A stretch of DNA of 64,000 bases from Siphonodentalium dalli (taxonomy: Eukaryota; Mollusca; Scaphopoda; Gadilida; Siphonodentaliidae): assembly GCA_032622095.1 (NCBI GenBank), contig CP136063.1:273165426-273229425 (forward strand), read 5' to 3'. Positions 1 through 7,802 of this stretch are shown here, piece after piece. Position 1 is the stretch's first letter. Each line of letters starts with the position of its first letter. Under the pieces are notes generated by a model, which was not told where the DNA came from, made no database searches, and saw only the letters and a list, made by a program, of their open reading frames with translations. A program made the position numbers and the translations under genes.

Positions 1-1448
1 TATACCATGAATAGACTAACAATGAACGTTCTTTATTTGTAACATATCATGAATAAACTAACAATGAACGTTCTTTATTTGTAACATACCAGGAATAAGA
101 CAAACAATGAACGCTCTTTATTTGTAACATACCAGGAATAGTCTTACAATGAACGCTCTTTATTTGTAACATAACATGAATAGACTAGCAATGAACGCTC
201 TTTATTAGTAACATACCAGGAATATAATAACAATGAATGCTCTTTATTTGTAACTTACCAGAAATAGACTAACAATGAACGCTCTTTATTTGGAACATAC
301 CATGAATAGACTAAAAATTAACGTTCTTTATTTGTAACATACCAGGAATAGAGTAACAATGAACGCTCTTTATTTGTAACATACCAGGAATAGACTAACA
401 ATGAACGCTCTTTATTTGTAACTTACCAGGAATAGACTAACAATGAACGTTCTTTATTTGTAACATACCAGGAATAGACTAACAATGAGCGTTCTTTATT
501 TGTAGCATATTAGGAGTAAGACTAACAATGAAAGTTCTTTATTTTTAACATACAATGAGTAAGACTAACAATGAACGCTCTATATTTGTAACATACCATG
601 CATAAGACTAACAATGAACGATCTTTATTTGTAACATACCATGAATATATTAACAATGAACGCTTTTTATGTGTATCATACCAGGAATAAGACTAACAAT
701 GAACGCTCTTTATTTGTAACATACCATGAATAAGAATAACAATGGACGGTCTTTATTTGTAACATACCACGAATAGACTAACAATGAACGCTCTTTAATT
801 GTAACATACCTGGAATAAGACTAACAATGGACGTTCTTTATTTGTAACATACCAGGAATAGACTAACAATGAGCGTTCTTTATTTGTGACATACCAGGAA
901 TAAGACTAGCAATGAACGTTCTGTATTTGTAACATACCAGGAATAGACTAGCAATGAACGCTCTTTATTTGTAACATACCAGGAATAGACTAAAAATGGA
1001 CGTTCTTTATTTGTAACATACCAGGAATAAGACTAACAATGGACGTTCTTTATTTGTAATTTACCAGGAATAAACAAACAATGAGCGTTCTTTATTTGTA
1101 ACATACCAGGAATAAGACTAGCAATGAACGTTCTTTATTTGTAACATACCAGGAATAGACTAGCAATGAACGCTCTTTATTTGTAACATACCAGGAATAG
1201 ACTAACAATGGACGTTCTTTATTTGTAACATACCAGGAATAGACTAACAATGAGCGTTCTTTATTTGTAACATACCAGGAATAAGACCAACAATGGACGT
1301 TCTTTATTTGTAACATATCAGGAATAGACTATCAATGGACACTCTTTATTTGTAACGTACCAGGAATAGACTAGCAATGAACGCTCTTTGTTTGTAACAT
1401 ACCATGAATAGACTAGCAATGAACGCTTTTTTTTGTTACATACAAGTA
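1..1448. repeat. 42/43-bp satellite array, left flank of the Polinton
   Basis: About 34 tandem monomers read roughly as CAGGAATAGACTAACAATGA followed by a GCTCTTTATTTGTAACATAC-like half. The monomer is 42 bp, or 43 bp when an extra A gives AATAAGACT. Monomers differ by scattered substitutions (GAACGCT, GAGCGTT, GGACGTT variants). The order of variants matches the right-arm block at about 38152-39600 almost base for base (constant offset near 38,151). The flank is therefore a paralogous higher-order copy of that block, cut by the transposon insertion. No gene is supported here. Confidence 0.97.
1443..1448. repeat. Left target-site duplication CAAGTA
   Basis: CAAGTA directly precedes the element terminus AGTAGTATACG and is repeated directly after the right terminus. 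The empty satellite site reads TTACATACAAGTAATAGACT. Six bases is the usual Polinton duplication length. Confidence 0.95.
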
Positions 1449-1870
1449 AGTAGTATACGTATGGGGCGATTGCCCACTCGACTTCCGGTCGACTCCAACA
1501 CGTCACTTCCGGTATGCCGGTAACGTAGGGCAGTACCACCAACACATCCGCCCACTTCCGGTCGATTATTTGCACACTACACTTCCGGTCGACTCCAATG
1601 CGTCGCTTCCGGTATGCCGGTCAGTATCACCGACACATCCACCCACTTCCGTCGTTTATGTCAACACTTCCGGTCGGACGAACGGGCAGGTCTACAGTCA
1701 AAGCCGAATCGTAAACGATTCGATCGAGGTGGACTCGTTCAGCGAACAGTGTCTGTCACGAGATTTAGGAAAGCCTTCAGTCGCCAAACTCCATGCAGAG
1801 TTCAGCCTCCAACGCAGGACTTATCATAACGAAGGGACCGAACTCTGTTTCCTCTGAACTTTCGTGTTTA
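1449..1870 (+). repeat. Left terminal inverted repeat with ACTTCCGG array
   Basis: About 420 bp matches the reverse complement of 20328-20730. The outer 80 bp are nearly identical; inner parts differ by small insertions and module duplications. It carries repeated ACTTCCGG/ACTTCCGT motifs (about 1481, 1504, 1553, 1578, 1605, 1642, 1664) and a 7-2-7 palindrome GAATCGTAAACGATTC at 1706-1721. It is GC-richer than the rest of the element. TIR ends are where a terminal protein and the replication start would sit in protein-primed elements. ORFs crossing it at 1570-1857 and 1614-1829 look fortuitous. Confidence 0.92.
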
Positions 1871-2115
1871 CATTTTATTAAATATCTGTTTTTAGCAAAC
1901 ACATGTTTACACAAATATGTTATAAACATATGTAGCTATATGTATAACGGGGTTAGTGGGAGGGAGACAATATATCCATCAATGTAAACACAAATGAGTT
2001 CAAACAAACCAATATTATCACTGGTTATTTTTTTTTTTTGTGTGCATACATATATTATATTGCAATAAACCTATATCATATTATTCACTTAACTTATTGC
2101 AGTTGGGATATATGT
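1871..2115 (+). promoter_or_regulatory. AT-rich leader between left TIR and first gene
   Basis: AT-rich and non-coding. It contains a T tract (about 2028-2039) and a strong splice-acceptor-like sequence TTATTGCAG ending at 2102, 14 bases before the first in-frame ATG at 2116. It could be a promoter region or the end of a 5' intron. No upstream exon is convincing. Confidence 0.4.
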
Positions 2116-2394
2116 ATGGTCATACAAACAAACAAAATGACACAAAAACAGGTTGATATCAGGAATAAAATGTATTTGGATCAAAATTACAAGGTGTTAT
2201 TCACAGGAACAGATGAAACACAATTCTATCTGAACAAAAAGACCCGGATAGTGATTACAAGAGGACATCCTTATATTACTTTGGTGCACAAAAGGAAAAA
2301 AATGTGTTTTGATGTGGTCTTATGGCGGAAACTTTGCAATATAAAAATTCCTGATTGTATTCTGCAGTCGTATATAAATGAAGAAACAGGATAG
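2116..2394 (+). CDS. Small ORF, possible PC4-like fold, function unknown
   Basis: A 92-aa ORF starts at the first ATG (2116); a second in-frame ATG at 2137 gives 85 aa and is also possible. The open frame extends upstream to about 2038 without an ATG. The product is basic. Strand-like stretches (TRIVITRGHPYITLVHK) are followed by an aromatic-containing helix beginning FDVVLWRKL. That order (basic beta strands, then a helix after a 'W/L' motif) is reminiscent of the PC4/p15 single-stranded-DNA-binding fold, but no diagnostic motif is present. It is the first gene of the left block, just inside the TIR, and 64 bp precede the next ORF. Treat it as a hypothetical protein; the PC4 idea is inference only. 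Confidence 0.6.
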   Translation: MVIQTNKMTQKQVDIRNKMYLDQNYKVLFTGTDETQFYLNKKTRIVITRGHPYITLVHKRKKMCFDVVLWRKLCNIKIPDCILQSYINEETG

Positions 2395-2458
2395 ACTATT
2401 TTTTATTTTAGTTTTGAACATCATTCAGTAAACTGCAAAAAAGGCTATTGTTATAAAT

Positions 2459-2839
2459 ATGGATCTTGTTGAACAAAATTCCTTATTTATTAAAACACTC
2501 AACGAGTTGAAAGATCATCATGTCAATTTGATCTTCAACAGTTATATTCAGCACAAACGGATTAGTTTTGAGGAACAGGACTGTGCAGTAAAGTTAGGTT
2601 CAACTGATGTATGCAACCAGCTAATACAGATATTCTATGAAAAATACACTGCATATTCTGTTATTCTAACATTTATCAACACACATTTTTTTGCGGAACT
2701 CAGTGACAACTCAGCTGTTACTGTTATGCACCAGATGTTGGATGAAGACTGGCAGTCAAGCACATTCAACGAACAATGGAAATGTGAAATAGTTCACCAG
2801 TTATACAACAAAATTGAAAAAATATTAACAGAACAATGA
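2459..2839 (+). CDS. Small helical protein, possible death-fold (CARD-like)
   Basis: A 126-aa ORF starts at an ATG preceded by TTATAAAT. The sequence looks all-helical and neutral to acidic, with regular amphipathic spacing. The segment around residues 15-80 has the look of a CARD-type death fold: a first helix with LKDHHVNLIFNSYI, then a short 'RISFEEQD' turn, then helices containing CNQLIQIFYEKY and VILTFINTHF. Death-fold proteins act in apoptosis and inflammasome-type signalling, and viral versions usually interfere with those. This is pattern recognition, not a proven assignment. The stop codon overlaps the integrase start (ATGA at 2836-2839), so the two are probably co-expressed. Confidence 0.7.
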   Translation: MDLVEQNSLFIKTLNELKDHHVNLIFNSYIQHKRISFEEQDCAVKLGSTDVCNQLIQIFYEKYTAYSVILTFINTHFFAELSDNSAVTVMHQMLDEDWQSSTFNEQWKCEIVHQLYNKIEKILTEQ

Positions 2840-3954
2840 CAGAACAACACGATAAAAAGAATTTTTTGGAGAGTTATTACTATGATGTTGAAAAACCAGC
2901 ATCATTCTCTGGTTTAGATAAACTCTATCAAGTATTGAAAGGAAACGGACAATATTCATACAGCAGATCATACCTTGCCAAGTGGTTACAAAAACAAGAT
3001 CCACATACTTTACATGGACAAGTGAAAAGAAAGTTCAAAACACTTAAAATGATTGTTTCGGGAGTTGACGATTTGTGGGAAATGGATTTATTATCTGTGC
3101 AAAACCTTAAAAAATCTAACAATGGTATACAATATCTCCTTGTTGTAATTGATGTGTTTTCTAAATTCCTGTTTGTGCGGCCAATAAAGCGTAAAACCGC
3201 ACAAAATGTCAATGAAGCACTAAAGGATATACTGGTAGTAACAAAACGAACGCCCAAGCATGTCAGATCAGATGCTGGTCTAGAATTCAGCAACAGACTG
3301 GTTAAATCTCTCTTTTCTCATTATAATATTCACTACTACCCCACCTCAAACGAAATGCATGCATCAGTAGCTGAGAGAGTCAATAAAACTCTCAAGAAAA
3401 TATTATTCCAATATTTTGACAAATACAGGACTTATAAATATGTGGATATTCTGCAAAAGTTAATCAAAGGTTATAATCACACCCCCCACAGATCATTGAA
3501 TTATATATCACCTAGCCAAGTCAACAAAAACAATGAATCAAGTATATGGGCGTTCCAATATCTACACACTAATACTATATATAAAACAAAGGTGCGTTTC
3601 AAATTAAAAATTGGAGACCTTGTCCGGGTGTCATTCTTGAAAAATAAATTCCGCAGATCATATCAACAACAGTGGTCTACTGAAGTGTTTAAAGTTAAAA
3701 CAAGATTCACAAAACAAGCACTACCACTCTATAAACTTGAAGATCTTGCGGGGGAGAGGGTCAAAGGTTGGTGGTATCAAGATGAGATAAAATTGGTTAT
3801 AAAGAGTGAAAAATCATTGTGGTTGGTTGAGAAGATTATAAAAACCAGAAGGAGGAATGGTCGAAAAGAATATTTAGTCAAATACGAAGGGTTTCCAGAT
3901 AAATTCAATGAGTGGCGACAAAGCCTTGATATAAAAACTATTACAAAAAAATGA
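2836..3954 (+). CDS. INT: Polinton integrase (DDE, retroviral-type) with chromodomain
   Basis: This 372-aa integrase inserts the linear element into host DNA in the nucleus. The rve catalytic core has its acidic triad at D84 (WEMDLLSV), D146 (VRSDAGLEF) and E180 (VAERVNKTLK), a D-x33-E spacing between the last two. A C-terminal DNA-binding region (about 250-310, 'KIGDLVRV') follows. A chromodomain occupies about residues 328-366 (VEKIIKTRRRNGRKEYLVKYEG then FNEW). Chromodomains in integrases of other elements can target modified histones, which fits the location of this element in satellite DNA. The start overlaps the preceding stop as ATGA, and its own stop overlaps the next start in the same way. 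Length and organisation are typical of Polinton integrases, and no damage is seen. Confidence 0.95.
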   Translation: MTEQHDKKNFLESYYYDVEKPASFSGLDKLYQVLKGNGQYSYSRSYLAKWLQKQDPHTLHGQVKRKFKTLKMIVSGVDDLWEMDLLSVQNLKKSNNGIQYLLVVIDVFSKFLFVRPIKRKTAQNVNEALKDILVVTKRTPKHVRSDAGLEFSNRLVKSLFSHYNIHYYPTSNEMHASVAERVNKTLKKILFQYFDKYRTYKYVDILQKLIKGYNHTPHRSLNYISPSQVNKNNESSIWAFQYLHTNTIYKTKVRFKLKIGDLVRVSFLKNKFRRSYQQQWSTEVFKVKTRFTKQALPLYKLEDLAGERVKGWWYQDEIKLVIKSEKSLWLVEKIIKTRRRNGRKEYLVKYEGFPDKFNEWRQSLDIKTITKK

Positions 3955-4385
3955 CGGATAGATATGTTTACTGCAGCAGCAATGGTTTCGAAGATTACTT
4001 CCCGGAAAACACATCTTATCAATTCAGAGTTCGGATAAACAAAACACTACAGCTTAGTGTGGATTGGTCACTCGGACTTATTGCATTTGCATATTTATCA
4101 ACTGATACAGATTTGTCAGCCAAATTAGCAAAGAGCCTTCTCATCCATGTTTCATTAATAGAAAGTTCAATTTTTAATGGTGTTGAGAGACCAATATTAA
4201 GACGAATAGATCCGGTTATATATGAAACATATTGGACTGCTGGTGGATGCTATGTACCATATGTTCCGATTCGCACAGAAGTGGTTTCTGAGTTTGAGAT
4301 CAATATAACGGATGATAATCTCCAACCTGCTTTATTCATTACGGATCCTGTGTCTGTTGTGCTTCATTTTAAACCACCGCTGTAA
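3951..4385 (+). CDS. Putative minor capsid (penton-like) protein
   Basis: A 144-aa ORF begins with the ATGA overlap at 3951-3954. The product is rich in predicted beta strands, with a conserved-looking core: a 'NGVERPILRRI' segment, a 'YVPIRTEVVSEFEINI' segment and a C-terminal 'PVSVVLHFK' strand. Small beta-rich proteins with this order lie between integrase and major capsid genes in related invertebrate elements and are taken as single-jelly-roll penton proteins. Position just upstream of the basic protein and major capsid ORFs supports a virion role. The assignment rests on context and remembered family resemblance, so another structural role is possible. Confidence 0.65.
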   Translation: MTDRYVYCSSNGFEDYFPENTSYQFRVRINKTLQLSVDWSLGLIAFAYLSTDTDLSAKLAKSLLIHVSLIESSIFNGVERPILRRIDPVIYETYWTAGGCYVPYVPIRTEVVSEFEINITDDNLQPALFITDPVSVVLHFKPPL

Positions 4386-4387
4386 TT

Positions 4388-4708
4388 ATGAATACCTCAA
4401 TCTATATTCCAGACGCCAAAAAATGGCTGGAATATATAACCAGTACCAACAAAGCTGTCAATCAGTCTCAAGCTACGGTGCCGCCAATAACGGTTGTGTC
4501 AACAAATCAAGAAGTTGTCAATCGTGTCAAAGACGAACTTGCGAGAGAGGCATCCAAATATCAAACTGACACTGGGAAACATAAAAAAAAGGTGTGCAGA
4601 CGAAAAAGACGTACAAAACAAACACGAAGACCTGAATATAAGAAACAAACACACAAGAAACAGTCAACTGTGAGAAAAAAACGTGTCAGAGATATATTTT
4701 CGGATTAA
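4388..4708 (+). CDS. Highly basic small protein, likely DNA-condensing or core
   Basis: A 106-aa ORF starts 2 bp after the previous stop. The N-terminal half is ordinary and mixed. From about residue 68 it is dominated by Lys and Arg (HKKKVCRRKRRTKQTRR and a second KKQSTVRKKRVR cluster), ending in the acidic-hydrophobic DIFSD. This composition suits a nucleic-acid-binding core protein analogous to adenovirus basic core proteins, or a nuclear-localised scaffold. No family is recognised. It lies between the two putative capsid genes, and both of its junctions use the sequence TAATTATG (stop TAA, then ATG). Confidence 0.65.
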   Translation: MNTSIYIPDAKKWLEYITSTNKAVNQSQATVPPITVVSTNQEVVNRVKDELAREASKYQTDTGKHKKKVCRRKRRTKQTRRPEYKKQTHKKQSTVRKKRVRDIFSD

Positions 4709-4710
4709 TT

Positions 4711-6036
4711 ATGGCGATGATAAACAAAGATCTATTCCAGGAGGGAATGCCAGAAGAGTTGTCATTGTTTGGTGTACCTGCAACGCAAACCGCAGTTGAA
4801 CAATTATATTATCAAGAAGTTAGACCGATTTCGCAGGTTGTGCAAAATTCTCCGATTGATTTCAACGTGTGCTCACAGAATTCTTTAGATTATATTGATC
4901 TGCACAACACTAAACTGTATATCAAACTTAATCTTACCAAAACAGGTTCAGCCAAAATACCATCCACAGAAAAGATTGGGCCTGTTAACCTATTTCTTCA
5001 GTCCTTATGGTCTCAAATTGATGTTTCGTTCAACTCCAACACTATTACTCCGACAAACACAAATTATGCGTACAGTGCAATGATGCAGACTCTGTTGTAT
5101 GGCAATCAGGCTGCTGCGGACACATATTTGCAAACACAAATGTTTTACAAAGACACAGCCGGAGAAATGGATAATGCTGAGTTGAGAGGTGGAAACCTAG
5201 GATTCTATGAGCGATCAAAGCTCACACAATCCGGAAACACAGTTGAACTGACAGGCTGTTTATTTAATGATTTGTTCAGAATGAAAAAATATCTACTTAA
5301 TGGAATAAATGTTCAACTAAGACTGTATAGAAACAAAAGTAGTTTCTGTTTGATGTCAAAGGAAATTAATCCCGACTATAATGTCAAAATACAAGATATT
5401 GTACTGCATGTGGCTCGAGTTCGTTTGAACCCTGCATTGTTGTATGCACACGCAGAACTCTTAAAAAGTGCAAATGCCAAATATCTTTTTAAACGTAGTG
5501 ATGTCAAAACAAATTCAATATCAACCGGTTTAACCCGGTTTACTTGGGATAATTTATTTCAAGCAAACCGGCCGCTTAAAGTTGCTATAGGATTAGTTTC
5601 ATCTGATGCAGTATCGGGGGATTACAAGTTAAATCCCTACAATTTCAAACATTCAAATGTTACTAAGGTGGCCCTTTTTGCAGATGGTCAACCTGTAGAT
5701 TCAAGTCCACTGAATCTCAATTTCACAGCGACCACTGCGAAAAATGGTTATATTCCTGCTTATACAAATTTTTTGAAGAACACAGGCAACTGGATGAAAA
5801 ACAAAGGCAGTTTGATAGAACCTTCAGACTATTCAAATGGCTACTGTTTATATGTGTTTGATTTAGAACCATATATGGATCGAAATAAATTTATTCCTCT
5901 ACTGAAAACATCTAATATAAGACTAGATATTCAGTTTTCTTCGCCATTAACTGAAACAACCTCATGTATTGTATATGCTGAATTTTCGGGATACTTTGAG
6001 GTGACTCAAAACCGAGATATTATACACACACAGTAG
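4711..6036 (+). CDS. Putative major capsid protein (F54H12.2-like)
   Basis: This 441-aa protein from ATG 4711 resembles the 'uncharacterized protein F54H12.2-like' family that accompanies polymerase, integrase and ATPase genes in invertebrate genomes and is interpreted as a double-jelly-roll major capsid protein. It is predominantly beta, with many short hydrophobic-polar alternating strands. Landmarks are an N-terminal 'ELSLFGVPATQTAVEQ' segment, 'LFLQSLWSQIDVSFNS' around residues 92-108, and a C-terminal 'IRLDIQFSSPL' strand near 410. The length fits Polinton capsid proteins. It is followed directly by the packaging ATPase, the usual order. It has no signal peptide or membrane segment, and the reading frame is intact. 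Confidence 0.78.
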   Translation: MAMINKDLFQEGMPEELSLFGVPATQTAVEQLYYQEVRPISQVVQNSPIDFNVCSQNSLDYIDLHNTKLYIKLNLTKTGSAKIPSTEKIGPVNLFLQSLWSQIDVSFNSNTITPTNTNYAYSAMMQTLLYGNQAAADTYLQTQMFYKDTAGEMDNAELRGGNLGFYERSKLTQSGNTVELTGCLFNDLFRMKKYLLNGINVQLRLYRNKSSFCLMSKEINPDYNVKIQDIVLHVARVRLNPALLYAHAELLKSANAKYLFKRSDVKTNSISTGLTRFTWDNLFQANRPLKVAIGLVSSDAVSGDYKLNPYNFKHSNVTKVALFADGQPVDSSPLNLNFTATTAKNGYIPAYTNFLKNTGNWMKNKGSLIEPSDYSNGYCLYVFDLEPYMDRNKFIPLLKTSNIRLDIQFSSPLTETTSCIVYAEFSGYFEVTQNRDIIHTQ

Positions 6037-6043
6037 CAACACA

Positions 6044-6706
6044 ATGCAAACCTATATTGATGAAAACTCCTTGAAGTTTCAATCACCAACAAATATTGCT
6101 GTTGTGGGATGTACCAGTAGTGGAAAAACATTCCTCGTCAAAAGGATATTAGAGAATTCAAAAACTATGTTCTCTCAACCTGTGCAAGCAACCTACCTGT
6201 GTTATAATACTTGGCAGCCTCTATACGAGACACTGTCAAAGAATATTGTTTTCTATAAAGGAATACCTTCTAATGAGACAATAGACAAATGGTTGCAACA
6301 AACTGAAGGTCACAAATTATTAATTCTAGATGATCTGATGTCACAGGTTTGCAACAATCTTGATGTGTTGAATTTATTTACAGTCAAATGTCATCATTGT
6401 AATGTATCTAATATATTTATTTCACAGAACTTGTTTGCTCAAGGCCGATCTATGAGAACAATTTCCCTTAATACACATTACTTTCTTTTGTTTGAGAATC
6501 GCAGGTGTGTGCAGCAGGTACTCTCATTGGCCAGACAGGCATTTCCTGATAAATATAATTTTTTTCTCGATGCATATTATTCTGCAACTAAATCTCGTTA
6601 TGGGTATATATTACTTGACTTTCATCCAAAGTCAGACAGACGTTTGCAATTGAGAAGCAAAATATTTCCATCTGAAAACGCTATTATTTACGCGTCAAAG
6701 GAATGA
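6044..6706 (+). CDS. ATP: Genome-packaging ATPase (FtsK/HerA-type, A32-like)
   Basis: This 220-aa P-loop ATPase is predicted to pump element DNA into the capsid. The Walker A motif is GCTSSGKT at residues 22-29 (K28). Walker B is LLILDD, with D96 and D97. Further on, 'NIFISQNLF' matches the sensor region (Q after a hydrophobic strand) of viral packaging ATPases. The length is typical for Polinton and virophage ATPases. It starts 7 bp after the capsid stop, and its own stop overlaps the next start (ATGA at 6703-6706). The frame is intact and the catalytic residues are present. Confidence 0.93.
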   Translation: MQTYIDENSLKFQSPTNIAVVGCTSSGKTFLVKRILENSKTMFSQPVQATYLCYNTWQPLYETLSKNIVFYKGIPSNETIDKWLQQTEGHKLLILDDLMSQVCNNLDVLNLFTVKCHHCNVSNIFISQNLFAQGRSMRTISLNTHYFLLFENRRCVQQVLSLARQAFPDKYNFFLDAYYSATKSRYGYILLDFHPKSDRRLQLRSKIFPSENAIIYASKE

Positions 6707-7023
6707 AGATTGGAAAATATTTCAACTTCCTCACTTCATTGCTGAGAAGTAAAGTGGATCACAGAAAACTTATTCTACAAAGTTCACCAAAAGATGCTAT
6801 CAAATTTCTGGCAGAATGTGTACTCAATATTATTCGTGGAAATATTTCTGTATCACGTGACAGTGAACGAAAATTATATAAATACAGAGCAATCTTAAGA
6901 GAAATTGTTCAAAAGAATGTGCCTTTGACAGTGCGCAGACAAAAACTAACTCAAGTTATACATCTGTTGACAATAGTGATCAGAGCTGTTTTACGCTTAT
7001 TTACAGAATGTCAAGGAAATTGA
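6703..7023 (+). CDS. Small basic protein with hydrophobic C-terminus
   Basis: A 106-aa ORF starts at ATGA, overlapping the ATPase stop. It is basic and helical, with a central segment containing 'AECVLNIIRGNISVSRD' and 'KLYKYRAILREIVQKNVPL', then 'RRQKLTQVIHLLTIVIRAVL' near the C-terminus as an amphipathic or membrane-active helix. From memory, ORFs with the pattern 'ECVLN..G......KL.K....LR.L..K.VPL' sit next to the ATPase in related invertebrate elements. A virion component acting on membranes, like adenovirus pVI, is possible but unproven. Its last 16 bp overlap the next ORF in another frame. Confidence 0.65.
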   Translation: MKIGKYFNFLTSLLRSKVDHRKLILQSSPKDAIKFLAECVLNIIRGNISVSRDSERKLYKYRAILREIVQKNVPLTVRRQKLTQVIHLLTIVIRAVLRLFTECQGN

Positions 7024-7337
7024 TACTTATTCCGGAAGAAGAACATGTTAGTATGTGTCAAAAGCTGAACAATGATAAACAAAGTGTTGATATTTCTATG
7101 TCACAAATAGAAAAGAGTGACTACTACAAACAAAACTGTCAGCCGGTTTGTTCAGAAACTATATCCAATGAGTGTACCAAAGACAGCAAATCACAAATAG
7201 AAAACAGTGACTACTACAAACAAAACTGTCAGCCAGATTGTTCAGAGGCTATATCCAATGAGTGTATCAAAGACTGCAAACCAACTGCCAAAATATCCAA
7301 AATAAAAAAACAAAAAATCAAATGGCTCACTTTGTGA
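7008..7337 (+). CDS. Small ORF with internal 30-residue tandem duplication
   Basis: A 109-aa ORF starts at ATG 7008, 16 bp inside the previous gene. The N-terminal 'MSRKLILIPEEEH' looks like the start of a small conserved accessory protein found beside the ATPase in related elements. Residues about 32-61 and 62-91 are a direct duplication (SQIEKSDYYKQNCQP and SQIENSDYYKQNCQP). The corresponding DNA is a 90-bp tandem repeat (7101-7190 and 7191-7280). Each unit has three or four cysteines. The C-terminus is lysine-rich. Function is unknown, and this is the last gene of the left block. Confidence 0.6.
   Translation: MSRKLILIPEEEHVSMCQKLNNDKQSVDISMSQIEKSDYYKQNCQPVCSETISNECTKDSKSQIENSDYYKQNCQPDCSEAISNECIKDCKPTAKISKIKKQKIKWLTL
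7101..7280 (+). repeat. 90-bp tandem duplication inside a small CDS
   Basis: Two 90-bp units both begin TCACAAATAGAAAA and include GTGACTACTACAAACAAAAC. They keep the reading frame (30 codons) and differ at only a few positions, so the duplication is fairly recent. Confidence 0.9.
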
Positions 7338-7802
7338 ATGTATTGATGGTATGCAAACTACTATTTATATATACATATAACACATACATATATATATCTA
7401 TATATTCTTTCCCTTTTTTTGTAAATATTTATATGTAGTTACTTTTCGTTTGTTTGTATTAAACTGTTTTGTAAATAGATTCATGTTTAGTTCAACAAAT
7501 TCCCAATCATATTTATATCAAACAAAAATCAGGGGGGTTGTTACAAACAATATTTGCATAAATGTTTATATATATTTAATGTTGGTATATGCAAATTAGC
7601 AGCTGTTAACTTACTGAGCTGTGCCACTCTTATACAAGCTGAAGTTTGCTATATATTGATATTGTCTATGTAAACAATATTTGTGTCTGTTGGGTATATT
7701 TTAGCTTATAGTTACACCAAATGGTTCACTATATATTTATTCTGAATAAGCACAAAGACTGCTTGATAACTATCACAGGATTATTTTTGTGTAAACCACG
7801 TT
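7338..7802 (+). promoter_or_regulatory. AT-rich spacer upstream of polymerase gene
   Basis: A 465-bp gap between the left block and polB. It is strongly AT-rich with TATATATA runs (about 7371-7400, 7566-7576) and ACTATATATTTATTC near 7729, about 75 bp before the polymerase ATG. It probably contains the 3' end of the left transcript(s) and the polymerase promoter. No ORF or clear AATAAA is seen. Confidence 0.5.

Noticed and set aside
1570-1857. ORFs in the left TIR (95 and 71 aa)
   Set aside because: They coincide with the terminal repeat and its ETS-like motif array, overlap in two frames, and are not kept in the right TIR.
7338-7802. tRNA or structured RNA in the spacer before the polymerase
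   Set aside because: No cloverleaf or conserved box A/B pattern was found; the sequence is simple AT-rich DNA.
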